A stretch of 64,000 nt of DNA from the NCBI RefSeq assembly GCF_049844995.1, contig NZ_JBNCMC010000001.1, positions 248,001 to 312,000 on the forward strand, given 5' to 3'. Under the pieces are notes generated by a model that was given only the letters and a program-made list of their open reading frames with translations, had not been told where the DNA came from and ran no database searches. This stretch comes from Luteimicrobium sp049844995 (lineage in GTDB: Bacteria > Actinomycetota > Actinomycetes > Actinomycetales > Cellulomonadaceae). The translations under genes were made by a program, and so were the position numbers. The first letter of the stretch is position 1, and every line of letters begins with the position of its first letter. Shown here piece by piece: positions 16,165-24,151 of this stretch.

Positions 16165-16593
16165 GTGTCTCGGATCCGCGTGGTCGCACTCGCTGTGCTC
16201 GCCGATCCGGCCACTGGCGCACTGTTCGTCGACGAGTCGACCGACCCGTCAACGGGACGCTCGTTTCACCGGCCGCCGGGCGGCGAGGTCGAGTTCGGGG
16301 AATCGGCCGCTGAGGCGATCGCCCGCGAGCTCGACGAGGAGTACGGCCTGGCGGTGTCCGTCGGGCGGCGCCTCGGGGCCCTGGAGAACCGGTTCGTCCT
16401 CGACGGGAAGCCCGGTCACGAGATCGTGCTCGTGCACGAGGTCGAGCTCGACGGGACGGCTGCTCCGCGGGACGGCACCCCCTGCCGCGACCAGGACGGC
16501 GTCGTCGGCGTCTGGCGACCGCGCCAAGAGGCCGAGGTCCCGCTGTACCCCGCCGGCATCAGCGGGCTGCTGGAAGGGACCGTTGCCGAGTAG
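16165..16593 (+). CDS. Nudix hydrolase
   Basis: A 142-residue Nudix protein. The box is complete: GEVEFGE, seven residues, then RELDEEYGL, matching G-x5-E-x7-RE-U-xEE-x-GU. It begins with a beta strand (IRVVALAVLADPATGALFV) and ends with a W-containing strand (GVWRPRQEAEVPLYPAG). It would hydrolyse a nucleoside diphosphate linked to another group. The GTG at 16165 lies 6 bp after the -10-like TACCGT (16153-16158), suggesting a leaderless start; GTG 16159 is the alternative. The gene is short and stands alone. Confidence 0.88.
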   Translation: MSRIRVVALAVLADPATGALFVDESTDPSTGRSFHRPPGGEVEFGESAAEAIARELDEEYGLAVSVGRRLGALENRFVLDGKPGHEIVLVHEVELDGTAAPRDGTPCRDQDGVVGVWRPRQEAEVPLYPAGISGLLEGTVAE

Positions 16594-16708
16594 CTGCTCG
16601 CGCTGCGGCCCATCGGGACACACCCGCCCATCGCGTCGTCTCCAAGGGCGCTCCTCGTGACGTGACCCGACGAGACCGGCCGGCTCGCCGGACTGGGACG
16701 ATGGGGCC

Positions 16709-17284
16709 GTGCCCATCACCGTCGTCCCGTACTCCGACGAGTGGCCCGCCGCGTTCGGGCGCGTGGCGGCAGCGCTGCGGTCGGCGCTCGCGGGCGTCGT
16801 TGACGCGGACGTCGAGCACGTGGGCTCCACGTCGGTGCCCGGACTCGCGGCGAAGCCCGTGCTGGACGTCGACGTGATCGTCGCTCCCGACGACGTCCGG
16901 GCGGCGGTCCGTGCGGTCGAGTCCGTCGGGTACGTCCACCGCGGCGACCTCGGGGTCACGGGCCGGGAGGCGTTCCACGCGCCCGACGACGACCCGGTGC
17001 GCCACGTGTACGTCTGCGTCCGGGGCACGCTCAACGTCCGCAACCACCTCGCGGTCCGGGACGTCCTGCGGCGGCGCCCCGATCTCCGCGACGAGTACGG
17101 CGCGGTCAAGCTCGCGCTCGCCGCCGACCCCGTGATGGACATCGTCACGTACGTGGCCCGCAAGTCCGGCGTGCTCCAGCGGGTCCTCGCCGAGGCCGGC
17201 CTGACGGACGCGGAGCGGTACGAGATCCTCCGGCTCAACACCGATCCGGAGCCCGCGACGAGCCCCACCGGCGCCGGGGACTAG
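16709..17284 (+). CDS. GrpB/UPF0157-family nucleotidyltransferase-like protein
   Basis: A 191-residue GrpB-family protein, which belongs to the nucleotidyltransferase superfamily. The signature VEHVGSTSVPGLAAKPVLDV contains the GS motif and, just after it, the Asp pair (LDVDVIV) expected to bind metal. RHVYVCVRGTLNVRNHLAVRD is also typical. Members are often next to CoaE or stand alone; their function is unsettled. The GTG start lies 6 bp after GACGAT, so the mRNA may be leaderless. The stop lies inside a tandem repeat that also covers the end of the convergent dehydrogenase. Confidence 0.87.
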   Translation: MPITVVPYSDEWPAAFGRVAAALRSALAGVVDADVEHVGSTSVPGLAAKPVLDVDVIVAPDDVRAAVRAVESVGYVHRGDLGVTGREAFHAPDDDPVRHVYVCVRGTLNVRNHLAVRDVLRRRPDLRDEYGAVKLALAADPVMDIVTYVARKSGVLQRVLAEAGLTDAERYEILRLNTDPEPATSPTGAGD

Positions 17285-17331
17285 GGAGCGGGTAGGGCCG
17301 GACCGCTAGGGAGCGGGGTAGGGCCGGACCG
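17281..17331. repeat. Imperfect tandem duplication at a convergent gene junction
   Basis: Two adjacent copies of a unit beginning CTAGGGAGCGGG: 17281-17305 (25 bp) and 17306-17331 (26 bp, one extra G). Copy 1 carries the stop of the GrpB-like gene and copy 2 carries the stop and last codons of the dehydrogenase. A recent slippage or duplication is likely. Confidence 0.85.
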
Positions 17332-18409
17332 ACCCTCGCGGGCGACCGGTGGGCGGGCCGAGGAGGAGCTCGGGCAGCTCGTCGAGCGTCACGGGCGGCT
17401 CGACCAGCCGCTCCCAGCGGCGCGTCGGCTGGGTGGCGGCCAGGAACTCGACCGCCTGCTGGAGGTGGCGCGGCTCGTAGTTGTGCACGCCGGTCACGGT
17501 CAGCCAGGAGCGCACCACACGCTCGGGGTCGAGGGCGAGCGGCGGCGCGGGCGCCACCGACCCCACGAGCACCAGCACCCCGCCGACGTCGAGGGCGTCG
17601 AGCGCGGCGCTGACCGCGGACGTGGCGCCCGAGAGCTCGAAGGCGACGTCGACGGCGGGCAGGACCTCGCCCGCCGGGCGCGTCGCCGTGGCGCCGAAGT
17701 CGCGCGCCGCGGCCAGGCGGCCGGGATCGACGTCGGTCACGACGACGTCGGCGGCGCCCTCGGCCGCGGCGAGCGCGGCGGCGCACAGCCCGAGCATGCC
17801 CGCGCCGACGACGAGCACGCGCTTCCCGGCCAGCGTGCCGACCGCGCGTCGGGCGGCCTCCGCCGCGGCGACCACGGTCGCGGTGGCGCACGCGGCCGGG
17901 GCGGCGGCGGCGTCGGGCAAGGCGCCGGGCACACGGGCGAGCGCCGTACCGGCCGGAAGCACGACGTGCGTCGCGTACGAGCCGGACAGCGGCCACGCCT
18001 CGTCCAGCCGCTCGTGGCCGACCTTCCGCACGCTGCGGCACTTCGCGGTCCGGCCGGCACGGCAGCGGTCGCACGCGCCGCACGCGACCGTGACGGACCA
18101 GACCACCCGGTCGCCGGGGCGCACCGGCTCGCCCGAGAGCAGGAGCGGACGCGCGCTGCCCACCGCCATGACAGTCCCGACCGCCTCGTGGCCGAGGACG
18201 GACGGCGTCGGGCCGGGCCGTCGCCCCGAGACGGTGTGCCGGTCGCTGCCGCACACGGTCGCCAGGTCGACCCGGACGACGATCTCGTCCGGCGCGGGGG
18301 CGGCGAGCCGGAAGCGCTCGACGGTCACGCGCGGCCCGCCGTGCCAGACGGCCGCCCGGGCGGCCGTCGACGTCGCGCCGGTCTCCGCGGACACGCTGCC
18401 GGGGGTCAT
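17306..18409 (-). CDS. Zinc-dependent alcohol dehydrogenase, phosphonate-cluster type (HpnZ-like)
   Basis: A 367-residue medium-chain dehydrogenase. The GroES-like part has the catalytic-zinc Cys in ATVCGSDRHTVSG, VLGHEAVGTV with its His-Glu pair, and the four structural-zinc cysteines in CGACDRCRAGRTAKC. The Rossmann part has VLVVGAGMLGLCAAALA. The ATG at 18409 overlaps the PhnE stop (ATGA), placing it last in the phosphonate operon. Alcohol dehydrogenases of this kind are recurrent partners of phosphonate catabolism genes (the proposed HpnZ family). It could oxidise a hydroxyalkyl phosphonate or reduce an aldehyde product; its role is not established. Confidence 0.83.
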   Translation of the reverse strand: MTPGSVSAETGATSTAARAAVWHGGPRVTVERFRLAAPAPDEIVVRVDLATVCGSDRHTVSGRRPGPTPSVLGHEAVGTVMAVGSARPLLLSGEPVRPGDRVVWSVTVACGACDRCRAGRTAKCRSVRKVGHERLDEAWPLSGSYATHVVLPAGTALARVPGALPDAAAAPAACATATVVAAAEAARRAVGTLAGKRVLVVGAGMLGLCAAALAAAEGAADVVVTDVDPGRLAAARDFGATATRPAGEVLPAVDVAFELSGATSAVSAALDALDVGGVLVLVGSVAPAPPLALDPERVVRSWLTVTGVHNYEPRHLQQAVEFLAATQPTRRWERLVEPPVTLDELPELLLGPPTGRPRGSVRPYPAP

Positions 18410-19299
18410 GCGGCGAACCGGGCGCGCGCCCACGACGAGAACCGGTCGACCAGCCACACCAGGACGAGCACCATGAGGATGTACGTGAGCATCTGCCCGA
18501 ACTCGAACATCTTGATCGCCTTGGTGATGAGGAACCCGATGCCGCCGGCGCCGACGAGGCCCAGCACGAGCGAGGCGCGGACGTTCACGTCGAAGCGGTA
18601 GAGCGTGAGCCCGACCATCTGCGGCGCCACGCCGGGCAGGACGGCGTGGGTGACGACCTGCGTCCGGCCCGCGCCGGCGGTCCGCAGCGCCTGCGAGGGC
18701 CCCTGGTCGGTCTCCTCCATGGCCTCGGCCCAGAGCTTTCCCATCACGCCGGTGTTGTGGACGATCAGTGCGAGCACTCCCGAGAACGGGCCCAGCCCCA
18801 CCGCGGTCACGAACACGAGCGCGAACACGACGTCGGGCACGGCCCGGAGGAACGACAGGACGGCGCGCGCGGCCTGGTAGACGGCCGGGTGCGGGCTCGT
18901 CGTCCGCGCACCGAGCACCGCGAGCACCAGCGAGAACGGGACCGAGAGCGCGGTGCCGAGCAGGCCGATCCAGAGCGTCACGAGCGTCGCCTGCAGGCCC
19001 GGCTTCACGACGGTGTCCCAGGTGAGGTCGGGCGGGAACGCCTCGCTGACGAACCGCGCGATGCCCTCCCGACCGTCGACGAGCGCGGCGATCGAGAAGT
19101 CGGTGCCGCGCCAGGCGAGCACCAGGGCGGCGACCGTGACGACGGCGACGCTCGCGGCGGACACCAGCTCCCGGGGGCTGCGCCGGCGGCGCGGGACGGG
19201 TGCGGTGCGACCCGCGGCGTCGGGGACCGCCGGGGAGACGGGGGGCTCGGTGGCGGCCGTCACGACGTCGCGGCCGGTGGGACGGGCGGAGGTGGTCAT
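18406..19299 (-). CDS. phnE: Phosphonate ABC transporter permease (PhnE-like)
   Basis: A 297-residue permease. After a 45-residue basic, Pro-rich cytoplasmic N-terminus there are about five or six membrane helices, starting with VSAASVAVVTVAALVLAW. Family signs: FLRAVPDVVFALVFVTAVGLGPFSGVLAL (split: FLRAVPDVVFALVFV), HNTGVMGKLWAEAMEE, the EAA-like loop QALRTAGAGRTQVVTHAVLP and RASLVLGLVGAGGIGF. These match PhnE proteins closely. Its start shares four bases with the PhnC stop and its stop four with the dehydrogenase start. The imported compound is probably an organophosphonate. Confidence 0.9.
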   Translation of the reverse strand: MTTSARPTGRDVVTAATEPPVSPAVPDAAGRTAPVPRRRRSPRELVSAASVAVVTVAALVLAWRGTDFSIAALVDGREGIARFVSEAFPPDLTWDTVVKPGLQATLVTLWIGLLGTALSVPFSLVLAVLGARTTSPHPAVYQAARAVLSFLRAVPDVVFALVFVTAVGLGPFSGVLALIVHNTGVMGKLWAEAMEETDQGPSQALRTAGAGRTQVVTHAVLPGVAPQMVGLTLYRFDVNVRASLVLGLVGAGGIGFLITKAIKMFEFGQMLTYILMVLVLVWLVDRFSSWARARFAA

Positions 19300-20111
19300 G
19301 CGGCGCTCCGGGGTGCGGTCTCGCTCGGGTAGAGGGCGGCGACGTCGGGTGCCGTCACGTCGGCGGCGGGGCGGTCGAGGACGATCCGTCCCGCGGACAT
19401 GCCGAGCACGCGGTCGACGTGCCGGAGCGCGAGCGGGGGGTCGTGGGCGACGAGGACCGTCGCGAGCCGCTGCGCGTGGGTGAGGTCGGTGAGCAGCCCG
19501 GCGACCTTCTCCGCGGCGGCGGGGTCGAGGGCGGAGGTGGGCTCGTCGGCGAGCAGGACGGACGGCCGCTGGCACAGCGCCCGCGCGACGGCCACCCGCT
19601 GCTGCTGGCCCCCGGACAGCCGTCCTGCGCGCTGGAGCGCCCGGTCGGCGAGCCCGACCTGCTCGAGGCACCACATCGCCTCGGCGCGCACGTCGTGGGG
19701 GAAGAGGCCGGGCGCGAGCGAGCGGACGAGCGGCAGCCGCCCGAGCGCCCCGGCGCACACGTTGTCGAGCACCGTGAGCCGCGGCACGAGGTTGACCTGC
19801 TGGAAGATCATGGCGACCTCGCGCCGGTGGGCGCGGTCGGACCCGGCGCCGGCGCCCGACGCGTCGCGCACGAGCTCGGAGCCGACGTGGACGATCCCGT
19901 GGGTCATCGGCGTCAGCCCGGCGACGGCGCGCAGGGTCGTGGACTTGCCGCAGCCGTTGGCGCCCAGGACGGCGACGATCTCGCCGGGCGCCACGTGCAG
20001 GTCGAGGCCGTCGACGGCGCGGCCGCGCCCGGGCGGCAGGCCGGGGAACTCCACGGCGAGGTCGCGCACGGTGAGCCCGACGAGGGGCGGTGCGGCGAGG
20101 GGTGGGATCAT
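19296..20111 (-). CDS. phnC: Phosphonate ABC transporter ATP-binding protein (PhnC-like)
   Basis: A 271-residue ABC ATPase. Walker A is LGANGCGKSTT, the Q-loop is IFQQVNLVPRLTVLDNV, the signature is LSGGQQQRVAVARAL, Walker B is VLLADEPTSALD, and the H-loop is VLVAHDPPLAL. FQQVNLVPRLTVLDNVCAG is typical of PhnC. The ATG at 20111 follows a CGGAG site. It is separated from the upstream binding-protein gene by an 80-bp gap with a strong hairpin, and is coupled to PhnE by ATGA. It supplies energy for phosphonate uptake. Confidence 0.92.
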   Translation of the reverse strand: MIPPLAAPPLVGLTVRDLAVEFPGLPPGRGRAVDGLDLHVAPGEIVAVLGANGCGKSTTLRAVAGLTPMTHGIVHVGSELVRDASGAGAGSDRAHRREVAMIFQQVNLVPRLTVLDNVCAGALGRLPLVRSLAPGLFPHDVRAEAMWCLEQVGLADRALQRAGRLSGGQQQRVAVARALCQRPSVLLADEPTSALDPAAAEKVAGLLTDLTHAQRLATVLVAHDPPLALRHVDRVLGMSAGRIVLDRPAADVTAPDVAALYPSETAPRSAA

Positions 20112-20131
20112 GCGGCACTCCGGGGAGAGGG

Positions 20132-20165
20132 CCCCCGCCGCGCCGGGATGGCGACGCGGCGGGGG
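20132..20165 (-). promoter_or_regulatory. Intergenic hairpin between phnD and phnC
   Basis: A perfect 11-bp stem (CCCCCGCCGCG at 20132-20142 with 20155-20165) and a 12-nt loop. No T-run. As with the hairpins at 10615 and 34409, it lies between a binding-protein gene and the next transport gene. Confidence 0.7.
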
Positions 20166-20191
20166 AGTTCGGATGGCTCGGGGCAGACCGG

Positions 20192-21124
20192 TCAGACGTC
20201 CTTGTCGGTGAGCCCGAGGGTGTCGGCGAGGTCGAACAGCGGCTGGTAGGTCGACTTGTCGACCTTCACGAGCGGGCCGGCGGGGTCGACGTCGAGGTAG
20301 GCGCCGATCTGCTTGACGTCGGCGGTGTCCAGGTCGAGCAGGGCGGCCTGCACGGCCGCCTGGAACTCGGGGCCGAGCTTCCCGGCCACCGTGACCGGGT
20401 CGTTGGGGATGCCGTCCGACTTCCAGATCTGGCGGAACTTCTTCGGGTCGAACGTGCCCTCGCGGGTCGCCGTGGCCTGGGTCTGGCTGTTGATCTCGGC
20501 GGCGTCGACGGTGTCGTTGGTGAGGGCGAGCATCGCCTCGGGGTGGCCGCCCGCGTAGTTCTCGTCGACGTCGTCGTCCGACAGGCCGGCTTGCTTGAGG
20601 GCGTACCGGGGGAGCGCGTCGCCCGACGTCGAGCCGGTCGAGCCGAGCGCGAGGCTGTGGCCCTTGAGGTCCGCGACCGTCTGGATCGACGAGTCCTTCG
20701 GGACCCAGATGCCGGCCGTGTAGCTCGACAGGGTCCCGTCCGCGAGGCCGAACGAGGCGACCGCCTGTGCGTCGGCCCGCCGGTTGGCGAACACGAAGCC
20801 GAGCGGGCCGAGGACGGCCATGTCGAGCTTCCCGTTCTCCATCGCGAGGACCTCGGCGGAGTAGTCCTCGACGATCGACACGTCGACGGGGCAGTTCAGC
20901 TTCTTGCTGAGGCCGGCGGCCATGGTCCGGAAGGCGGGCTCGAGCTTGCCAGGGTCCTCGAAGGGCTCGACGCCCATCCGGATCTTCCCGTTCGGGCACG
21001 AGGCGTTCGCGGCGGACCCGGTGGTGCCCGCGTCGGCGGAGCCGCCGCCGGAACAGCCGGCGAGACCGCTGACGAGGAACGCACCGGCGGCGACGGCGGC
21101 TGCGGCGCGGAGACGTGCGGACAT
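20192..21124 (-). CDS. phnD: Phosphonate-binding lipoprotein (PhnD-like)
   Basis: A 310-residue binding protein. The signal peptide ends with the lipobox LAGC (Cys around 24) followed by a Gly/Ser linker. PhnD-family traits: IRMGVEPFEDPGKLEPAF, VSIVEDYSAEVLAMENGKLDMAVLGPLGFV, DLKGHSLALGSTGSTSGDALPR (the ligand-binding Ser/Thr cluster) and YAGGHPEAMLALTNDTVDAAEI. These match proteins that bind phosphonates such as 2-aminoethylphosphonate. It follows the FAD oxidoreductase gene by 43 bp in the same operon. The exact ligand cannot be told from the sequence. Confidence 0.9.
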   Translation of the reverse strand: MSARLRAAAAVAAGAFLVSGLAGCSGGGSADAGTTGSAANASCPNGKIRMGVEPFEDPGKLEPAFRTMAAGLSKKLNCPVDVSIVEDYSAEVLAMENGKLDMAVLGPLGFVFANRRADAQAVASFGLADGTLSSYTAGIWVPKDSSIQTVADLKGHSLALGSTGSTSGDALPRYALKQAGLSDDDVDENYAGGHPEAMLALTNDTVDAAEINSQTQATATREGTFDPKKFRQIWKSDGIPNDPVTVAGKLGPEFQAAVQAALLDLDTADVKQIGAYLDVDPAGPLVKVDKSTYQPLFDLADTLGLTDKDV

Positions 21125-21167
21125 GGTGATCTCTCCTGAGTCTGGGGTGCTGCGGGGAGGGGAGGGG

Positions 21168-22322
21168 TCAGAGGACGTCGTTGAGCACGGCGGCCGCGAG
21201 GCCGGGTGCGGTCGTCATGCCGATCCCGGAGGTGACGGACACGACGTGGACGCCGGGCTGGGGCTCGGCGACGAGGAAGGGGTCGGGCGCGGACGCGTAC
21301 ACCCCGCGCCAGCGCTCGACGACGCGGAGCGGCCCGGCGCCGGGGAGCAGCCGCGCCGCGTGGCTCAGGAGCAGCTCGTCGAGCTCCTCCGCCTGGAAGG
21401 GCGCCGGGGTGAGCGACCTGTGATGGGTGTCCCCGAGGGTGAGGGTGCCGTCGGGGCGCTGGGTCAGCATGAGGTTGACGTCGGCGTCGAGCAGGGCCGC
21501 GTCGGTCGCCGCGAGGCGCTCGCGGACGGACTCGAGCGCGGGGCTGACGGCGAACGCGCCGTACCGCAGCAGCGACGTCCCGGTGAGGACGGCCGGCGCG
21601 ATCGTCGTGGGCCGGGGCGTGCCGACCCGGAGCATGCGGAGCGCGCAGCGTCGCACGCCGCGCTCGGCCGCCAGCTCAGGGAAGTGTCGGTCCACGTCGT
21701 GGCCGACGGCGACGACCACGCGCCGGGCGACGACGGTCCCCCGCGACGTCCGGACCAGGACGCCGTCCGCGCCGGGCTCGAAGCCGTGGACGGTGGTGGA
21801 CCAGCGGACGGCGGCGCGGGGGCGGTCGTCGAGGTGCCGGGCGAGCTCGGCGACGGCGCGGCGCTGGTCGAGGCGGACGTCGAGCGGCAGGTGAGCGCCC
21901 CCCACGACGTCGTCCCCGGCGTCGGGCAGGAGGCTCAGGACGGCGGCCCGGTCGAGCAGGCGGACGTCGCCGTCGCGCGCCGTTGCGAGGTCCTCGAGGA
22001 CCGCGCGCTCGTCGTCGGCGCGGGCCACGACGAGCGTGCCGGTCTCCTGCAGCCCGAGGTCGACCTCCTTGGCGAGGGCGAGCCAGCGCTCGCGGGCGGC
22101 GAGGGCGTGGTCGAGCGCGACGCCGTCCTGCGCGGTGAAGCAGCCGTGCCCGAAGTTGCGCACCGACGCGCCGACGGCCCGCTCGTCGCGCTCGAGCACG
22201 ACCACGCTCGCGCCGCGATCCGACGCCTCGAGGGCGTGCGAGAGCCCGACGACGCCGGCTCCGACGACGAGGAGGTCGACGGGGCGGTGCGCGGCGAGCG
22301 ACGGTGAGGAGGTCGTGGTCAC
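21168..22322 (-). CDS. FAD-dependent amine oxidoreductase of phosphonate clusters (HpnW/TIGR03364-like)
   Basis: A 384-residue DAO-type flavoprotein. The N-terminal FAD loop is LLVVGAGVVGLSHALEA with VVVLERDE after it. GASVRNFGHGCF is the hallmark of the family found beside phosphonate genes. The C-terminus has GIGMTTAPGLAAAVLND. It would oxidise an amine, plausibly an aminoalkylphosphonate, to an aldehyde that the HAD enzyme encoded across the divergent promoter can cleave. The GTG at 22322 is preferred over the upstream ATG 22358 because the Rossmann fold begins 12 residues after it; either start is possible. It is first in the minus-strand operon, 48 bp from the 7-4-7 dyad. Substrate is inferred from context. 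Confidence 0.83.
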   Translation of the reverse strand: MTTTSSPSLAAHRPVDLLVVGAGVVGLSHALEASDRGASVVVLERDERAVGASVRNFGHGCFTAQDGVALDHALAARERWLALAKEVDLGLQETGTLVVARADDERAVLEDLATARDGDVRLLDRAAVLSLLPDAGDDVVGGAHLPLDVRLDQRRAVAELARHLDDRPRAAVRWSTTVHGFEPGADGVLVRTSRGTVVARRVVVAVGHDVDRHFPELAAERGVRRCALRMLRVGTPRPTTIAPAVLTGTSLLRYGAFAVSPALESVRERLAATDAALLDADVNLMLTQRPDGTLTLGDTHHRSLTPAPFQAEELDELLLSHAARLLPGAGPLRVVERWRGVYASAPDPFLVAEPQPGVHVVSVTSGIGMTTAPGLAAAVLNDVL

Positions 22323-22369
22323 AGCCCGACCTTGGGTTCTCTCGCCGAGCCGGCGCAACCCACTTCCCG

Positions 22370-22387
22370 AACTTGTCCGAACAAGTT
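22370..22387. promoter_or_regulatory. Operator dyad for the GntR regulator
   Basis: A perfect 7-4-7 inverted repeat, AACTTGT-CCGA-ACAAGTT, in the region between the divergent phosphonate arms. Dyads of this type are usual for HutC-subfamily GntR proteins. A half site ACTTGTATGGTCA lies at 22471, overlapping the regulator's -10 region. Confidence 0.72.
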
Positions 22388-22488
22388 AACGCGCTGTTCA
22401 CCTGGGCCGATCTATGGCTTCCCAACGATCCACGCGGGGAGGTGCCGTGGCCTTCCGATCGCCGCGATCCACTTGTATGGTCATGCCC

Positions 22489-23274
22489 ATGTCGTCCGCA
22501 CCGCTGCACCAGAGCGTCTTCGACGAGCTGCGTCGTCGGATCGTCGCCGGGTCCTACCCGATCGGCGCGGCCCTGCCGTCCGAGGCGCAGCTCTGCGACG
22601 AGTTCGGCGTGTCGCGCGGAACCGTCCGGCAGGCGCTCGGCACCCTCCGCGCCGAGGGGCTCATCGGCGGCGGCCAGGGGCGCCCGCCGGTCGTGCGCTC
22701 CCGTGCGGTGCCGCAGTCCTTCGACACGTTCCTGTCGTACAGCCGTTGGGTGCGCGGCATGGGGCGCGTGCCCGGCCAGCGCACCGTCGAGATCGCCCGC
22801 CGCGGGGTCCATGGGGACGCCGCCGACGCGCTCGGGCTCGAGGAGGGCACGCTCGTCGTGCAGCTGCTGCGGCTCCGGCTGCTCGACGGCGAGCCGGCGA
22901 TGGTGGAGCGCAGCAACTTCCTCGACCCCGCGGGCCGGCTCCTGCTCGCCTTCGACACCGACTCCGGCTCGCTGTACAGCCACCTGATCGAGAACGGCAT
23001 CACCATCGCGTCGGCGCGCCACGTCATCGACGCGGTGGCCGCCGACGAGGTCGACGCCGAGCTGCTCGAGGTGCCCGTCGGGACGGCCCTCCTGCGCGAG
23101 CGGCGCCACACGCGCGACGCGGCGGGCGTCCTGTTCGAGTACGCGGAGGACCGCTACCTGCCCGAGCTGGCCCAGTTCACGATCGAGAACGCGCGCGACG
23201 GCTCGCCCATGACCGTCCGCCGGCCTGAGCTCCAGCAGCCGCAGCCCGACGCGGCCGCGCTGCCCTCCGCCTGA
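22489..23274 (+). CDS. GntR-family regulator (HutC/UTRA type) of the phosphonate cluster
   Basis: A 261-residue regulator. Residues 5-70 are the GntR winged helix (LHQSVFDELRRRIVAGSYPI, LPSEAQLCDEFGVSRGTVRQ). Residues 90-245 form a UTRA effector domain (LGLEEGTLVVQLLRLRLLDG, VGTALLRERRHTRDAAG). The start at 22489 lies 7 bp after TATGGT (22476-22481), which suggests a leaderless mRNA; ATG 22477 and 22483 are in frame too. It is divergent from the transport operon and 31 bp upstream of the HAD gene. It probably senses a phosphonate or its product and binds the 22370-22387 dyad. Confidence 0.9.
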   Translation: MSSAPLHQSVFDELRRRIVAGSYPIGAALPSEAQLCDEFGVSRGTVRQALGTLRAEGLIGGGQGRPPVVRSRAVPQSFDTFLSYSRWVRGMGRVPGQRTVEIARRGVHGDAADALGLEEGTLVVQLLRLRLLDGEPAMVERSNFLDPAGRLLLAFDTDSGSLYSHLIENGITIASARHVIDAVAADEVDAELLEVPVGTALLRERRHTRDAAGVLFEYAEDRYLPELAQFTIENARDGSPMTVRRPELQQPQPDAAALPSA

Positions 23275-23305
23275 CCGTCGTCCGCCCTACCTTCAGGAGA
23301 CCCGC

Positions 23306-24034
23306 GTGACCAGCAGCCCCCTGCCCGTGACCCTCGTCGTGCTCGACATCGCCGGCACGACCGTCGAGGAGCACGGCACCGTGTACGACGTCCTCGCCCA
23401 GGCCGCCCGCGAGGCCGGCAGCCACGCCGGACCCGCGGACGTCGCGGCCTGGACGGGCGCCGAGAAGCGCGGCGCGCTCGACGCCCTGCTGCGGATCGGC
23501 GCGGACGGCCCGCGCGGGACGACGGAGGACGAGGTCGACGCGGCGTTCGCGCGCTTCGACGAGCTCCTCGCGGCGCGCTACGCGGCGCAGCCGCCCACCG
23601 AGATCCCGGGCGCGGCGACGGCGTTCGCCGAGCTCAGGAAGGCGGGCGTCAAGGTGGCGCTCACGACGGGCTTCACGCGGGACGTGACCCGCGGGGTGCT
23701 CGACGCCGTCGGCTGGACCGTGGCGCGGATGCCCGAGGAGCAGCTCGACGACGCCGTGACGGTCGACGCGGTGACGTGCGGCGACGAGGTGGCTTCAGGT
23801 CGCCCCGCGCCCTACCTGGTCCACCGCTCCATGGAGCGCACGGGGACCACCGAGGTCTCGCGCGTCCTGGTCGCAGGCGACACCGTTCGCGACCTGCGGT
23901 CCGGGCGCAACGCGGGGGCGGGCTTCGTCGTCGGCGTGCGCAGCGGCGTGCTGGACGACGCGGGGCTCGGCCTCGAGCGCCACGACTTCGTGCTCGACTC
24001 CGTGGCGGACCTGCCGCGCCTCGTCCTGGGCTGA
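23306..24034 (+). CDS. Phosphonatase-like HAD hydrolase (PhnX-related, TIGR03351-like)
   Basis: A 242-residue HAD-superfamily enzyme. Motif I is VVLDIAGTT (nucleophile Asp14, with the AGT typical of phosphonatases), motif II is ALTTGFTRDV, the conserved basic site is SGRPAPYLV, and motif IV is VAGDTVRDLRSGRNAG. Lys54 in GAEKRGALD stands near the place where PhnX has its Schiff-base lysine, so cleavage of a phosphono-aldehyde C-P bond is plausible. GTG start with a GGAG site. It follows the GntR gene on the same strand. The substrate is probably phosphonoacetaldehyde or a related aldehyde made by the neighbouring FAD enzyme (inference). Confidence 0.85.
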   Translation: MTSSPLPVTLVVLDIAGTTVEEHGTVYDVLAQAAREAGSHAGPADVAAWTGAEKRGALDALLRIGADGPRGTTEDEVDAAFARFDELLAARYAAQPPTEIPGAATAFAELRKAGVKVALTTGFTRDVTRGVLDAVGWTVARMPEEQLDDAVTVDAVTCGDEVASGRPAPYLVHRSMERTGTTEVSRVLVAGDTVRDLRSGRNAGAGFVVGVRSGVLDDAGLGLERHDFVLDSVADLPRLVLG

Positions 24035-24151
24035 GCCGGAGCCCGGCCGGGCCGCCGACTTCCTGCGTGCTTTCTTCCTGTTCGCCTGCGCCGGGCGTCG
24101 TTTGGATGGAGAGGTCCGCACCGCTCGACCTGCCCTCCCAAGGAGCTCCCC

